A stretch of 25,474 nucleotides of DNA from JAHFUI01 sp041485905. Lineage in GTDB: Bacteria > Acidobacteriota > Vicinamibacteria > Vicinamibacterales > CAVVIG01. The position numbers were made by a program, and so were the translations under genes. The stretch lies in the NCBI GenBank assembly GCA_041485905.1, contig JBGPKK010000055.1, forward strand, positions 1 through 25,474, read 5' to 3'. The notes under the pieces were generated by a model. The model saw only the letters and a program-made list of their open reading frames with translations, was not told where the DNA came from and did no database searches. This document shows, one piece after another, positions 8,365 to 15,869 of this stretch; the first letter of the stretch is position 1; the number at the start of each line of letters is the position of its first letter.

Positions 8365-10058
8365 TGTCTCCCGTGCGTACGCTCCCCGAGGCCCTGGACG
8401 AAGCCGCCCATAGCGATGCCGGCTACGTCTTCCTGGCGTCGGACGGGGAAACCCGGCGATCGTACGCGGAGATATACGACGCGTCGCGGCGCGTGGCGCA
8501 CGCCCTTCGAGCCCTGGGCCTCGGCCGCGGCGATCTCGTCGCCCTCGTCGTCGGCGATGCCGAGCAGTTTCTGACGACGCTCTTCGGTGCGTCGATTGCC
8601 GGCGTCATTCCCGCGTCACTCTACCCGCCGGCGACGACCAGCGATCTGCCGCGATATCTCGCCGCGACAGCGGGCATCCTGAGATCGTGCGGCGCCCGCG
8701 CCGTTGTGACCACCGCGGGGCTTCAGCCGCACCTCGACGAGCTGCGGTCGCGCTGCCCGGAGCTCTCGTTCGTGGTGGCGTGTGAAACCCTCGACGCGGG
8801 GGAGTCCGAACCATTGCGCAGGGTGTCGGCCGACGAGACCGCGTTCGTGCAGTTCACGTCGGGGTCGACATCGGTGCCGAAAGGTGTGGTCGTCACCCAC
8901 CGCAATCTGTCGGCGAACATCGAGGCGTTCAGCGGCCCCGCGGGTGTGGGGTCTTCGACGTCGGACATCGCGGTCAGCTGGCTGCCGATGTACCACGACA
9001 TGGGCCTCGTCGGGATGGCGATTGGCGCGGTCTACGGCCGCTTGTCGGCGGTGCTCTTCACCCCGCAGGCGTTCGTCAAGCGGCCTGTCGACTGGCTGCG
9101 CGTCATCTCGCGCTACCGCGGGACCGTGAGCTTCGCGCCAAACTTTGCCTACGACCTGGCGGTGCGGCGCGTGAAGGAGACCGATCTCGAGGGATTGGAT
9201 CTGTCGTGCTGGCGGGTCGCCGGATGCGGCGCCGAGCCGATTCACGCGCCAACGCTTGCGGCCTTCGCGAAAAAATTCGGGCCCGTGGGCTTCCGCGAGA
9301 CGAGCTTTCTTCCCTGCTACGGCCTCGCCGAGCACGTGCTGGCCGCGTCGTTTTCGCCGAGGGGACGAAGCCTCTGTGTCGAGCGGCTTTCGGCAGATGT
9401 GGTCGCCGGGGAACGGCTAGCGACCAGCGCAGGGCATGGCAGCCCAAGTCCGCACGTGACGGTGGTCAGTTGCGGCCTGCCGCTGCCGGGCCATCAGATC
9501 CAAATTGCCGACGAGTTCGGAAGCGCGCTGCCTGAGCGCGCCATTGGCGAGATCCGATTAGCCGGGCCGTCGGTCACTCCGGGTTACTATCGAGAGGCGG
9601 AGCTCACGGCGCGGACCATCCGCGACGGATGGCTCCATACCGGCGACCTCGGGTACGTGTCGAACGGCGAGTTGTTCGTCTGCGGCCGGGTGAAGGACAT
9701 CATCATCGTCAATGGCCGCAAGTACCATCCCCAGGACCTGGAGTGGGGCATCGGCGATCTGGCGGGCATCAGGCGCGGCCGCGTGGTCGCATTTGGCACT
9801 GTCGCGGGCGGGAAGGCCGACCGCACGGTCATCGTGGTCGAGCCGAGCGGCACGGTGCCGGCGGAGGTGCTCGCCGACTCGATTCGCCGGCGCATCGTCG
9901 ACTTGTGCGGGCTGCTCATCGACGACGTCGTGCTGGTGCCTCGGGGAGCGGTCGAGCGCACCACGAGCGGGAAAGTGCGCCGCGCGGCGACGAAAATGCG
10001 ATACGAACGAGGCGACCTCGACGTAGCCGCCACTGCGCAGACAGGACTGCACGTGTGA
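8364..10058 (+). CDS. Fatty-acyl-AMP ligase / acyl-ACP synthetase (AasR-like)
   Basis: A 564-residue ANL-superfamily enzyme that adenylates a fatty acid and passes it to a carrier protein. The ATP-binding loop is FTSGSTSVPKG (164-174). SWLPMYHDMGLVG and FLPCYGLAEHVLAASF are blocks typical of fatty-acyl-AMP ligases (FAAL) rather than CoA ligases. Later come LHTGDLGYV, GRVKDIIIVNGRKYHPQDLE, and a C-terminal TTSGKVRRAATK with the adenylating lysine. It overlaps the ACP gene upstream and the synthase gene downstream (TGATG at both junctions). The natural partner is therefore the adjacent ACP, giving acyl-ACP as donor for the serine condensation. Chain-length preference cannot be read from the sequence. 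Confidence 0.9.
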   Translation: MSPVRTLPEALDEAAHSDAGYVFLASDGETRRSYAEIYDASRRVAHALRALGLGRGDLVALVVGDAEQFLTTLFGASIAGVIPASLYPPATTSDLPRYLAATAGILRSCGARAVVTTAGLQPHLDELRSRCPELSFVVACETLDAGESEPLRRVSADETAFVQFTSGSTSVPKGVVVTHRNLSANIEAFSGPAGVGSSTSDIAVSWLPMYHDMGLVGMAIGAVYGRLSAVLFTPQAFVKRPVDWLRVISRYRGTVSFAPNFAYDLAVRRVKETDLEGLDLSCWRVAGCGAEPIHAPTLAAFAKKFGPVGFRETSFLPCYGLAEHVLAASFSPRGRSLCVERLSADVVAGERLATSAGHGSPSPHVTVVSCGLPLPGHQIQIADEFGSALPERAIGEIRLAGPSVTPGYYREAELTARTIRDGWLHTGDLGYVSNGELFVCGRVKDIIIVNGRKYHPQDLEWGIGDLAGIRRGRVVAFGTVAGGKADRTVIVVEPSGTVPAEVLADSIRRRIVDLCGLLIDDVVLVPRGAVERTTSGKVRRAATKMRYERGDLDVAATAQTGLHV

Positions 10059-11263
10059 TGGATAACCGGATGGACTTGCTCGACAAGCTCAAAGTCGTCG
10101 AGAAACGGCGCGCCATGTTCGCGTTGGAATCCGCGCGTCCCGGCGAGACCGTGATCGAGCGCGTGCTGGGCCCATGCGAGGTCGTGGTCGACGGGCGGCC
10201 GACGCTGATGTTCGGGTCCAACAATTACCTCGGTCTGACGCTCGATCGGGCGGTCGTGGCCGCGGCGCGCGAGGCGATCCTCGAATATGGCACCGGGACG
10301 ACCGGATCGCGCACCGCCAACGGCACGCTGTCGCTGCACGAAGATCTCGAGCGCGAGTTCACCGACTGGTTCCAGAAGCGGCACGCGCTGATTTTCAGCA
10401 CCGGCTACCAGGCCAATCTGTCGGTCATCGGCGGCCTGTGCGGCCCTGACGACATCATCCTGATCGATGGCGACAGCCACGCGAGCATCTACGACGCCAC
10501 GCGCCACACGGCCTCGCAGGTCGTGGCCTTTCGCCACAACTCGCCGGAGAGCCTGCGCAAGAAGCTCGAGCGCCTCCCGGCCGGGCAGCGCAACCGGCTG
10601 GTGGTCGTCGAAGGGCTGTATTCGATTCGCGGCGACGTGGCGCCACTTGCCGAAATTGCCGAGGTGTGCCGCGCCAATGGCGCGTACCTGCTCGTCGATG
10701 AGGCGCACTCGCTCGGCACGTACGGGCCGACCGGCCTGGGCTGCGCGGAAGCGCAAGGTGTCCTGGATCAGGTCGACTTCATCGTCGGCACGTTCTCGAA
10801 GTCGCTGGCGGGCGTCGGCGGGGTGTGCGTCTCGGATCACGCGGAGCTGCGCGCGCTGCATTTTCTTGCACGGGCGTACGTGTTCACGGCGTCAGGTTCG
10901 CCTGCCAACGTGGCCAGCGTGCACGCGGCGGTCCGCGTCATTCGCGAACACCCGGAGCTGCGCGATCGCCTCTGGGCGAACATCAGGCGACTGCGGGACG
11001 GCCTTCGCGAGGGCGGGTACCGCATCGGCTCGACAGAATCGCCAATCGTCCCGATTTTCATCGGCGAGGAACAGCGCACCATCGCGCTCTGGCAGGAACT
11101 GCTGCTCGAAGGGCTCTACGTGAACCTGATCGTGCCGCCCGGCTGTCCGCGAGACGAGTGCGTGCTGCGAGCGAGCTGCTCGGCCGCCCACACCGACGAG
11201 CACATCACGCGGGCGCTCGACATCTTCGCGCGCGTGGGCGTCGGCTCCAGTCTCATCGTTTAA
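10058..11263 (+). CDS. spt: Serine palmitoyltransferase-type alpha-oxoamine synthase
   Basis: A 401-residue PLP enzyme that would condense serine with an acyl thioester to a 3-keto sphingoid base, the first step of sphingolipid synthesis. ATG 10058 overlaps the ligase stop; longer upstream extension of the frame lies inside the ligase gene and is not real. Hallmarks are SNNYLGLT, GTGTTGSRTANGT, His141 in DGDSHASIYD, DEAHSLGTYGPTG (214-226) and the PLP-binding Lys248 in VGTFSKSLAGVGG. The TFSKS form is commoner in serine palmitoyltransferases than the TFSKA of KBL and BioF. No biotin or threonine genes are nearby, while candidate ceramide synthase and reductase genes are. BioF- or KBL-like activity is the alternative. 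Its end overlaps the convergent reductase gene by 11 bp. Confidence 0.85.
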   Translation: MDNRMDLLDKLKVVEKRRAMFALESARPGETVIERVLGPCEVVVDGRPTLMFGSNNYLGLTLDRAVVAAAREAILEYGTGTTGSRTANGTLSLHEDLEREFTDWFQKRHALIFSTGYQANLSVIGGLCGPDDIILIDGDSHASIYDATRHTASQVVAFRHNSPESLRKKLERLPAGQRNRLVVVEGLYSIRGDVAPLAEIAEVCRANGAYLLVDEAHSLGTYGPTGLGCAEAQGVLDQVDFIVGTFSKSLAGVGGVCVSDHAELRALHFLARAYVFTASGSPANVASVHAAVRVIREHPELRDRLWANIRRLRDGLREGGYRIGSTESPIVPIFIGEEQRTIALWQELLLEGLYVNLIVPPGCPRDECVLRASCSAAHTDEHITRALDIFARVGVGSSLIV

Positions 11264-12221
11264 TCCAGCCGTTCCGGCGGTACCAGTCGGCCGTTTGTGC
11301 GATTCCCTCGCGTAATTCGATCTCGGCGCCGACTCCGAGCCGCTGGCGCAGTCGCTCTACGCGGCACACAAATCCCTCGGCTGAGAGCTCGACGTACCGC
11401 CAGCGATTGAGCGGCAGCGGCCGGCTGACGAAGCGCCCGACGACATCGCAACCTGCGGCAGCCAGGCGGGTGACCGCCTGCGGGACCCGAATGATCATCG
11501 CCGGGCGGCCGACGGCCAGTCCAACGGCCTCGAGAATCTCTCGTGCGGTCACCGGACGAGGGTGGCCGACGAACAGGATCTCACCGTTGGCCGGTGTCGC
11601 GATGGCGGCGCCGACGACCCGGACGACATCGTGCACGTGAATCAGGGTGTACGCGGCGTCAGTGCGGCCGACAAGCGGCAACAACCCGCGCTCGGCGAAC
11701 TTGAACACGGGCAGCATCGCGCGGTCGCCGGGACCGTACACGACCCCCGGGCGCAGGATCGTCCAGCGCAATCCGGACATCGCCATCACGATCCGCTCGC
11801 CTTCGAGCTTGCTTCGACCGTACGGCGTTCGTGGGCTCGGCGCATCATCCTCTGCGCGCGGCCGGGCGGCCGAGGCCGGACCCGCAGCCGCGAGGCTCGA
11901 GATGTGCACGAGACGTGCGCCGGCGGCGTTGGCGGCCGCGGCGACCTCTCGCGTGCCGTCGACGTTGACCGTGGTATACACCGAGGGGTCGAGCGTGCTG
12001 ATGACGCCGGCGAGGTGGACGACGGCGTCGACGCCGGCGAATCCATCGCGGAGCGCCGCTGCCTCCAGCGGGGCTAGAACGATCTCTGCCCCTGCCGGAG
12101 CGGCGTGCGTCGACCCGGGTCGGACGATGGCGCGAACATGGATGCCGCGTGCGACGAGGTCTGCCGTCACAAGCCGGCCGATGAATCCTGTTGCGCCCGT
12201 GACGGCTACCGTCTGGCTCAC
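11253..12221 (-). CDS. cerR: Extended SDR (NAD-dependent epimerase fold), candidate ceramide reductase
   Basis: A 322-residue atypical extended short-chain dehydrogenase. I start it at GTG 12221, whose GTGA overlaps the stop of the upstream gene and gives an N-terminus VAVTGATGFIGR directly at the dinucleotide-binding fold; the longer open frame lies in the neighbouring gene. The catalytic residues are Ser109 (HISSLAA) and the YxxxK pair Tyr134 and Lys138 in TPYGRSKLEGER. In Caulobacter an SDR of this type (CerR) reduces the 3-keto group during bacterial ceramide synthesis. Position next to a serine-palmitoyltransferase gene and directly after a GNAT-like candidate ceramide synthase supports that role. 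A sugar-nucleotide or sterol-type dehydrogenase remains possible from sequence alone. Confidence 0.78.
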   Translation of the reverse strand: MSQTVAVTGATGFIGRLVTADLVARGIHVRAIVRPGSTHAAPAGAEIVLAPLEAAALRDGFAGVDAVVHLAGVISTLDPSVYTTVNVDGTREVAAAANAAGARLVHISSLAAAGPASAARPRAEDDAPSPRTPYGRSKLEGERIVMAMSGLRWTILRPGVVYGPGDRAMLPVFKFAERGLLPLVGRTDAAYTLIHVHDVVRVVGAAIATPANGEILFVGHPRPVTAREILEAVGLAVGRPAMIIRVPQAVTRLAAAGCDVVGRFVSRPLPLNRWRYVELSAEGFVCRVERLRQRLGVGAEIELREGIAQTADWYRRNGWIKR

Positions 12222-13333
12222 GTCAGGGCTTTCTGATAGATGCGGTAAGTTTTGTAACGTCGCGCGCCCAGGCGTTCGACCACCTGATTGACGTCGTGGT
12301 TGTCCTCGAGCACCCACGAGAGCTCGGCACGCCGATACGGGGTGTTGGGCACGAGCTGCCGCCTCAGCTCGCAGATCAGTAGCGGGTACAGACCGATCGG
12401 GCGATATTCTGCACGAACGCCCAGCAGCAGCAGCCTCACCTGATTGATGATCGTCTTGCGTCGAAGCAATCGAATCAGTCCCAGCGGAAACAGTCGGCCG
12501 TCGGTGCCTTTCAGCGTCTGATTGATATCGGGAATCGCGACCGCGCACGCCACGACGCGGCCATCGACCTCGGCACAGACCGCGCAGCGCGAATCGAAGA
12601 TCTGCTTGAGCTCCTTCCCGATCCGACGGAATTCGGCGGGCGTTGGCGGGACGAACCCCCAGTTGGGCGCCCACGCGTCGCAGTACAAGACGCGCAGCCG
12701 CTCGATCTCCTGCTCGAACTCGCGAACCTCCAGCGGCCGAACGACGATGTGATGTCTCTCCTGCACCCGGGCCGCGAGTCTTGTGACGACCGGGTCGAGG
12801 TCGAGGTCGAGGTCGTACAGCCAGGCGTACAGGTCCTTTACTTTTCGGTAACCGGCCGCCTCGATGTACTCTGCGTACTCCGGTGGGTTGTGCGGCATCA
12901 ACAGCATCGGGTCGGTATCAAAGCCGTCGATCAGCAGTCCCGCGCTTTCGTTGAGCGACGGGTTGAGCGGTCCGCGCACGTGGGCGCGACCGCGCTGGCG
13001 CGCCCACGATTCCGCACCACGAAGCAGCGCCAGCGCCGCTGCCGGGTTCTCCGCTTCGAAAAACCCGAATGCGGCGAGGTTGTCGCCGTGCGCCTCGTTG
13101 TGCAGGTGGTCGTCGATCGCCAGCACGCGTCCGACCACGCGGCCGTCCTCAAACGCGAGGAGTCGCTCGACGTCGGCATGTGCGAAGAACGGGTTGTGCT
13201 TGGGCGACAGCCGCTCGCGCTCGGCGATGCGCAGCGGCGAGATCCAATGCGGATCGCGACGGTTGCGGACGTACGCATAATCGATGAACCGGCCCAGCTC
13301 ACGCCGGTTCCCGACAGGTCGGACTTCGATCAA
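12218..13333 (-). CDS. bcerS: GNAT-fold acyltransferase, candidate bacterial ceramide synthase
   Basis: A 371-residue protein of the GNAT/YghO-like kind. Its N-terminal part resembles an acyltransferase domain (DVERLLAFEDGRVVGRVLAI, then FGFFEAENPAAALALL) followed by RGPLNPSLNESAGLLIDGF and PHNPPEYAEYIEAAGYRKV. A second acyltransferase-like half ends in EYRPIGLYPLLICELRRQL and SWVLEDNHDVNQVVERLGA. Bacterial ceramide synthase of Caulobacter is a GNAT-type protein unrelated to eukaryotic Lag1 proteins; this gene sits exactly where such an enzyme is needed, between GME-like and CerR-like genes. The TTG start at 13333 overlaps the upstream stop (TTGA). A hexanucleotide run near 12788-12811 codes for DLDLDLD. 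The N-acylation role is inference from family and context. Confidence 0.72.
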   Translation of the reverse strand: MIEVRPVGNRRELGRFIDYAYVRNRRDPHWISPLRIAERERLSPKHNPFFAHADVERLLAFEDGRVVGRVLAIDDHLHNEAHGDNLAAFGFFEAENPAAALALLRGAESWARQRGRAHVRGPLNPSLNESAGLLIDGFDTDPMLLMPHNPPEYAEYIEAAGYRKVKDLYAWLYDLDLDLDPVVTRLAARVQERHHIVVRPLEVREFEQEIERLRVLYCDAWAPNWGFVPPTPAEFRRIGKELKQIFDSRCAVCAEVDGRVVACAVAIPDINQTLKGTDGRLFPLGLIRLLRRKTIINQVRLLLLGVRAEYRPIGLYPLLICELRRQLVPNTPYRRAELSWVLEDNHDVNQVVERLGARRYKTYRIYQKALT

Positions 13334-14325
13334 CCTTCAGATCCCACTGAGACAGACGCGCGCAGCTGATCGTAAATCCATCGATACGTGGCTTCGATGC
13401 CGACACGAAGCGGCGTCGACGGCTCCCAGTCCAGCAGCGTCCTGACCAGGGAGTTATCACTATTTCGTCCGGCGACGCCCGTGGGGGCGCCGGCATCGTA
13501 TGCCCGGATCAGACGAACACCCGCGACGTTTTCCACGAGATCCACGAGCTGATCGATCGTGACCATCTCGCTGCTGCCGACGTTGATCGGCTCGCGCACG
13601 CCGCCCTCCATCAGTCGTCGTGTGCCTTCGAGACAGTCGCTGATGTAGGTGAAGCTCCGGGTCTGGGACCCATCACCCCAAATCACAATCCGATGGTCGC
13701 CGGACAGCTTCGCCTGAATCACCTTTCGGCAAATGGCCGCCGGAGCCTTCTCGCGTCCACCGTCGTAGGTGCCGTGGGGACCGTAGATGTTGTGATAGCG
13801 CGCCACCCGGGTCTCGAGGCCGAAGTCCTCCGAGAAGTGCCGGCACATCCGTTCGCTGAACAGCTTTTCCCAACCGTAACCGTCTTCCGGCATGGCGGGA
13901 TACGCGTCACGTTCGGCGAGGCCGGCGACGCCGGGAACCGCCTGCTTGGCGGCGTTGTACACGCACGCAGATGAGGCGTAGAAGTAGCGGGAGACGCCCG
14001 CGTCGCGCGCGGCCATGAGCAGGTGGGTGTTGATCAGGACACTCAGCATGCACAGGGCTTTGTTGCTCTCGATAAAGCCCATCCCGCCCATATCCGCCGC
14101 CAGGTTGTAGACAACGGACGCGCCGGACACGATACGGCGGCACACGTCGAGATCCCGCAGATCCGCCGACACGTTGTCGGCGCGCGAAGCGAGTTGAAAC
14201 CATTCTTCCGGCGGCTTGATGTCGACTGCTGTCAGTTCGGTCTGTCCGTCTGCCAGGAGTTGCCGGACCAGATGCCCACCGATGAAGCCACCAGCGCCCG
14301 TGACGACGACCCTGTGCGCGCTCAA
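13330..14325 (-). CDS. GDP-mannose 3,5-epimerase-like enzyme
   Basis: A 331-residue NAD-dependent sugar epimerase. I start it at TTG 14325 because AGGAGGG lies 5-6 bases upstream and the Rossmann motif VVVTGAGGFIGG follows at once; the longer open frame is antisense to other genes. It shares unusual blocks with plant GDP-mannose 3,5-epimerase: NLAADMGGMGFIESN, YFYASSACVYN, YHNIYGPHGTYDGG, GREKAPAAICRK and WGDGSQTRSFTYI. The catalytic set is visible: Cys121, Tyr150, Lys154 and Lys193. The family converts GDP-D-mannose to GDP-L-galactose (and GDP-L-gulose). It is translationally coupled to the candidate ceramide synthase, so the sugar may end up on the lipid. A closely related GDP- or dTDP-sugar epimerase is the alternative. 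Confidence 0.83.
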   Translation of the reverse strand: MSAHRVVVTGAGGFIGGHLVRQLLADGQTELTAVDIKPPEEWFQLASRADNVSADLRDLDVCRRIVSGASVVYNLAADMGGMGFIESNKALCMLSVLINTHLLMAARDAGVSRYFYASSACVYNAAKQAVPGVAGLAERDAYPAMPEDGYGWEKLFSERMCRHFSEDFGLETRVARYHNIYGPHGTYDGGREKAPAAICRKVIQAKLSGDHRIVIWGDGSQTRSFTYISDCLEGTRRLMEGGVREPINVGSSEMVTIDQLVDLVENVAGVRLIRAYDAGAPTGVAGRNSDNSLVRTLLDWEPSTPLRVGIEATYRWIYDQLRASVSVGSEG

Positions 14326-14335
14326 CGAAGCCCTC

Positions 14336-14794
14336 CTACCGTCCCTTCTTCCGGATGTCGCGCAGGAGCCCAAACGAAAGAACGATAGCCGCGGCGCCCG
14401 CCACGGTTTCACTCTTGCCATCCATCGTCCAGACGCCGCCCTCTTTTTCCTGCGGACCGTACACGAGCAGGATTGAACCACCGACCAGGGCATACAGCCA
14501 GGCCAGTTTTTCGACAACCGACGCGGCACACCGATCGCTTGCGGGACCCGCGTCATTCTGGGCGCTCTGCGGAAGGCGATGGGATTGGGCGGACGCCCAG
14601 CGCAATGCGCTGGCGCGAATCGTTCCGGGCGGCAGGGTTGCTCCGATTTCGACTGCGACACGAACGGGAGGCGACGGAGACTCCGCCGCGAGATCGTTAC
14701 GCTCGCTCGCAAGAGCAGCGGCGTGGCAGGGAACACCGACCAAGCCTGCGACGACAAGTGCAGCGACCGGCCGCGCGAATAGACCTGTTATCAC
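14336..14794 (-). CDS. Small membrane or exported protein of unknown function
   Basis: About 152 residues from GTG 14794 (GTG 14824 is an alternative; both follow or contain a GGAAGGGAG stretch). The N-terminus FARPVAALVVAGLVGVPCHAAA is a signal peptide or signal anchor. A hydrophobic segment, LAWLYALVGGSILLVYGP, lies near residue 100, and a second, VAGAAAIVLSFGLL, stands before a basic end, RDIRKKGR. It ends 10 bp ahead of the epimerase start and shares its strand, so it is the likely first gene of the ceramide-side operon. I recognise no family. It could be a small inner-membrane partner of the lipid enzymes, but nothing in the sequence proves that. Confidence 0.55.
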   Translation of the reverse strand: MITGLFARPVAALVVAGLVGVPCHAAALASERNDLAAESPSPPVRVAVEIGATLPPGTIRASALRWASAQSHRLPQSAQNDAGPASDRCAASVVEKLAWLYALVGGSILLVYGPQEKEGGVWTMDGKSETVAGAAAIVLSFGLLRDIRKKGR

Positions 14795-14840
14795 TGTTCC
14801 CAGGCTCTCCCTTCCATCGTGCACGCGGCAAATTCGGCGC

Positions 14841-14869
14841 TTGCGCGACTCTATCTGGCAGACTACCTT
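14841..14869 (+). promoter_or_regulatory. Candidate sigma70-type promoter for the desaturase operon
   Basis: TTGCGC (14841-14846) and TACCTT (14864-14869) are 17 bp apart in the gap of about 80 bp between divergent genes. Transcription would begin at or within a base or two of the GTG at 14877, which has no Shine-Dalgarno sequence, so the messenger may be leaderless. Match to consensus is only moderate. Confidence 0.3.
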
Positions 14870-14876
14870 ATTCCTA

Positions 14877-15854
14877 GTGACTTCGCCCGACTACATCCGC
14901 GTCACCTACGGCGAGCCGCACGCCGCGCGCGGCCGACAGATGCTCGCGGCACACCCGGAGCTGCGCGCGCTGGCGGGCCCTTTACCCGCGAGCGCTGTTT
15001 GGATCGTCGGTCTGGTCCTCGCGCAGATCGGGCTGGCGATCCTGGTCGGCCATCGTAGCTGGATGATCTGGGTGCCGTGCGCCTATGTGATCGGCGCGAC
15101 GATCGATCACGCGTTGTGGGCGCTGATCCACGACTGCACGCACAATCTGGTCTTTCGTTCGCGCACCGCGAACCGCCTCATCGCGATCGTCGCGAATCTG
15201 CCGCTGGTGGTCCCTGGCGCCATTTCGTTCGCGAAGTACCATCTCCTCCATCACCGGAACATGGGCGATCTCGAACTTGACGCGGGCATCCCGGGTCCGA
15301 CCGAATCGCGGGTTGTCGGTCGGTCGGGACTCGCGAAGGCTGCCTGGGTGGCCGGAACCATTCTGATCCAGGGCATCGTTCGCCCGCGGCGGCTGACGCG
15401 TGTGAGGCTGTTCGACGGATGGACGGTGGTCAACATCATCATTCAGTTCGGGTGCATGGCTGCAGTCGCGTTCTGGGCGGGCGGCGCGCCGTTCAAGTAC
15501 CTCGTGACCTCGACGGTGTTCGCGATTGGTCTGCATCCGCTCGGCGCGCGATGGATTCAGGAACACTTCGCCCTGGCGCCGGGCCAGGAGACGTACTCGT
15601 ACTACGGCCCTCTCAACAGCGTGTCGTTCAACGTGGGCTATCACACCGAGCATCACGATCTCGTGACGATCCCGTGGTCCCGCCTGCCGCAGGTCCGCCG
15701 GATCGCGCCGGAATTCTACGAGGGACTGTACGCCTACACGTCATGGACGGCGCTGCTGGCCCGGTTCGTACGCGATCCGGATATCACGCTGTTCAGCACG
15801 ATCGTCAGACCGACCAGAGAGAACGCCACGCGCCAGCGCTCCACCGGCGCCTGA
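14877..15854 (+). CDS. Sphingolipid delta-4 desaturase-like membrane desaturase (DES1/DEGS1 type)
   Basis: A 325-residue multi-pass membrane di-iron desaturase. The three histidine boxes are HDCTH (85-89), HLLHH (122-126) and HTEHH (256-260). Beyond those, family-specific blocks match the eukaryotic dihydroceramide delta-4 desaturases: an N-terminal YGEPHAARGRQMLAAHPEL, ISFAKYHLLHHRNMG with DAGIP soon after, and above all GQETYSYYGPLNSVSFNVGY running into the third box, then a PEFYEGL...SW ending. The start at GTG 14877 aligns with the N-terminus of DEGS1. The family inserts the C4-C5 double bond of sphingosine into a dihydroceramide; some members also hydroxylate C4. Ceramide genes are next door, so a sphingoid-base desaturase is the best call. 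It leads an operon with a second desaturase-like gene and a GT4 gene. Confidence 0.87.
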   Translation: MTSPDYIRVTYGEPHAARGRQMLAAHPELRALAGPLPASAVWIVGLVLAQIGLAILVGHRSWMIWVPCAYVIGATIDHALWALIHDCTHNLVFRSRTANRLIAIVANLPLVVPGAISFAKYHLLHHRNMGDLELDAGIPGPTESRVVGRSGLAKAAWVAGTILIQGIVRPRRLTRVRLFDGWTVVNIIIQFGCMAAVAFWAGGAPFKYLVTSTVFAIGLHPLGARWIQEHFALAPGQETYSYYGPLNSVSFNVGYHTEHHDLVTIPWSRLPQVRRIAPEFYEGLYAYTSWTALLARFVRDPDITLFSTIVRPTRENATRQRSTGA

Positions 15855-15869
15855 AGGATATTCACCGTT

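Noticed and set aside
9629..10057. Extension of the serine-palmitoyltransferase-type frame into the ligase gene
   Set aside because: It is an Arg-rich shadow of the ligase in another frame; the ATG at 10058 overlaps the ligase stop and starts the aligned protein.
8364..11263. Polyketide, lipopeptide or biotin operon as explanation for ACP, ligase and synthase
   Set aside because: There is no ketosynthase, NRPS module or other biotin gene, while candidate ceramide synthase, reductase and sphingolipid-type desaturase genes are adjacent.
14326..14757. Minus-strand extension upstream of the epimerase
   Set aside because: The Rossmann fold begins right after TTG 14325, which has its own AGGAGGG. 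The upstream part is out of frame with the membrane protein gene and low in family signal.
14355..14876. Plus-strand extension upstream of the delta-4-type desaturase
   Set aside because: Homology to DES1 begins at GTG 14877. The upstream part is antisense to the small membrane protein gene and has no family features.
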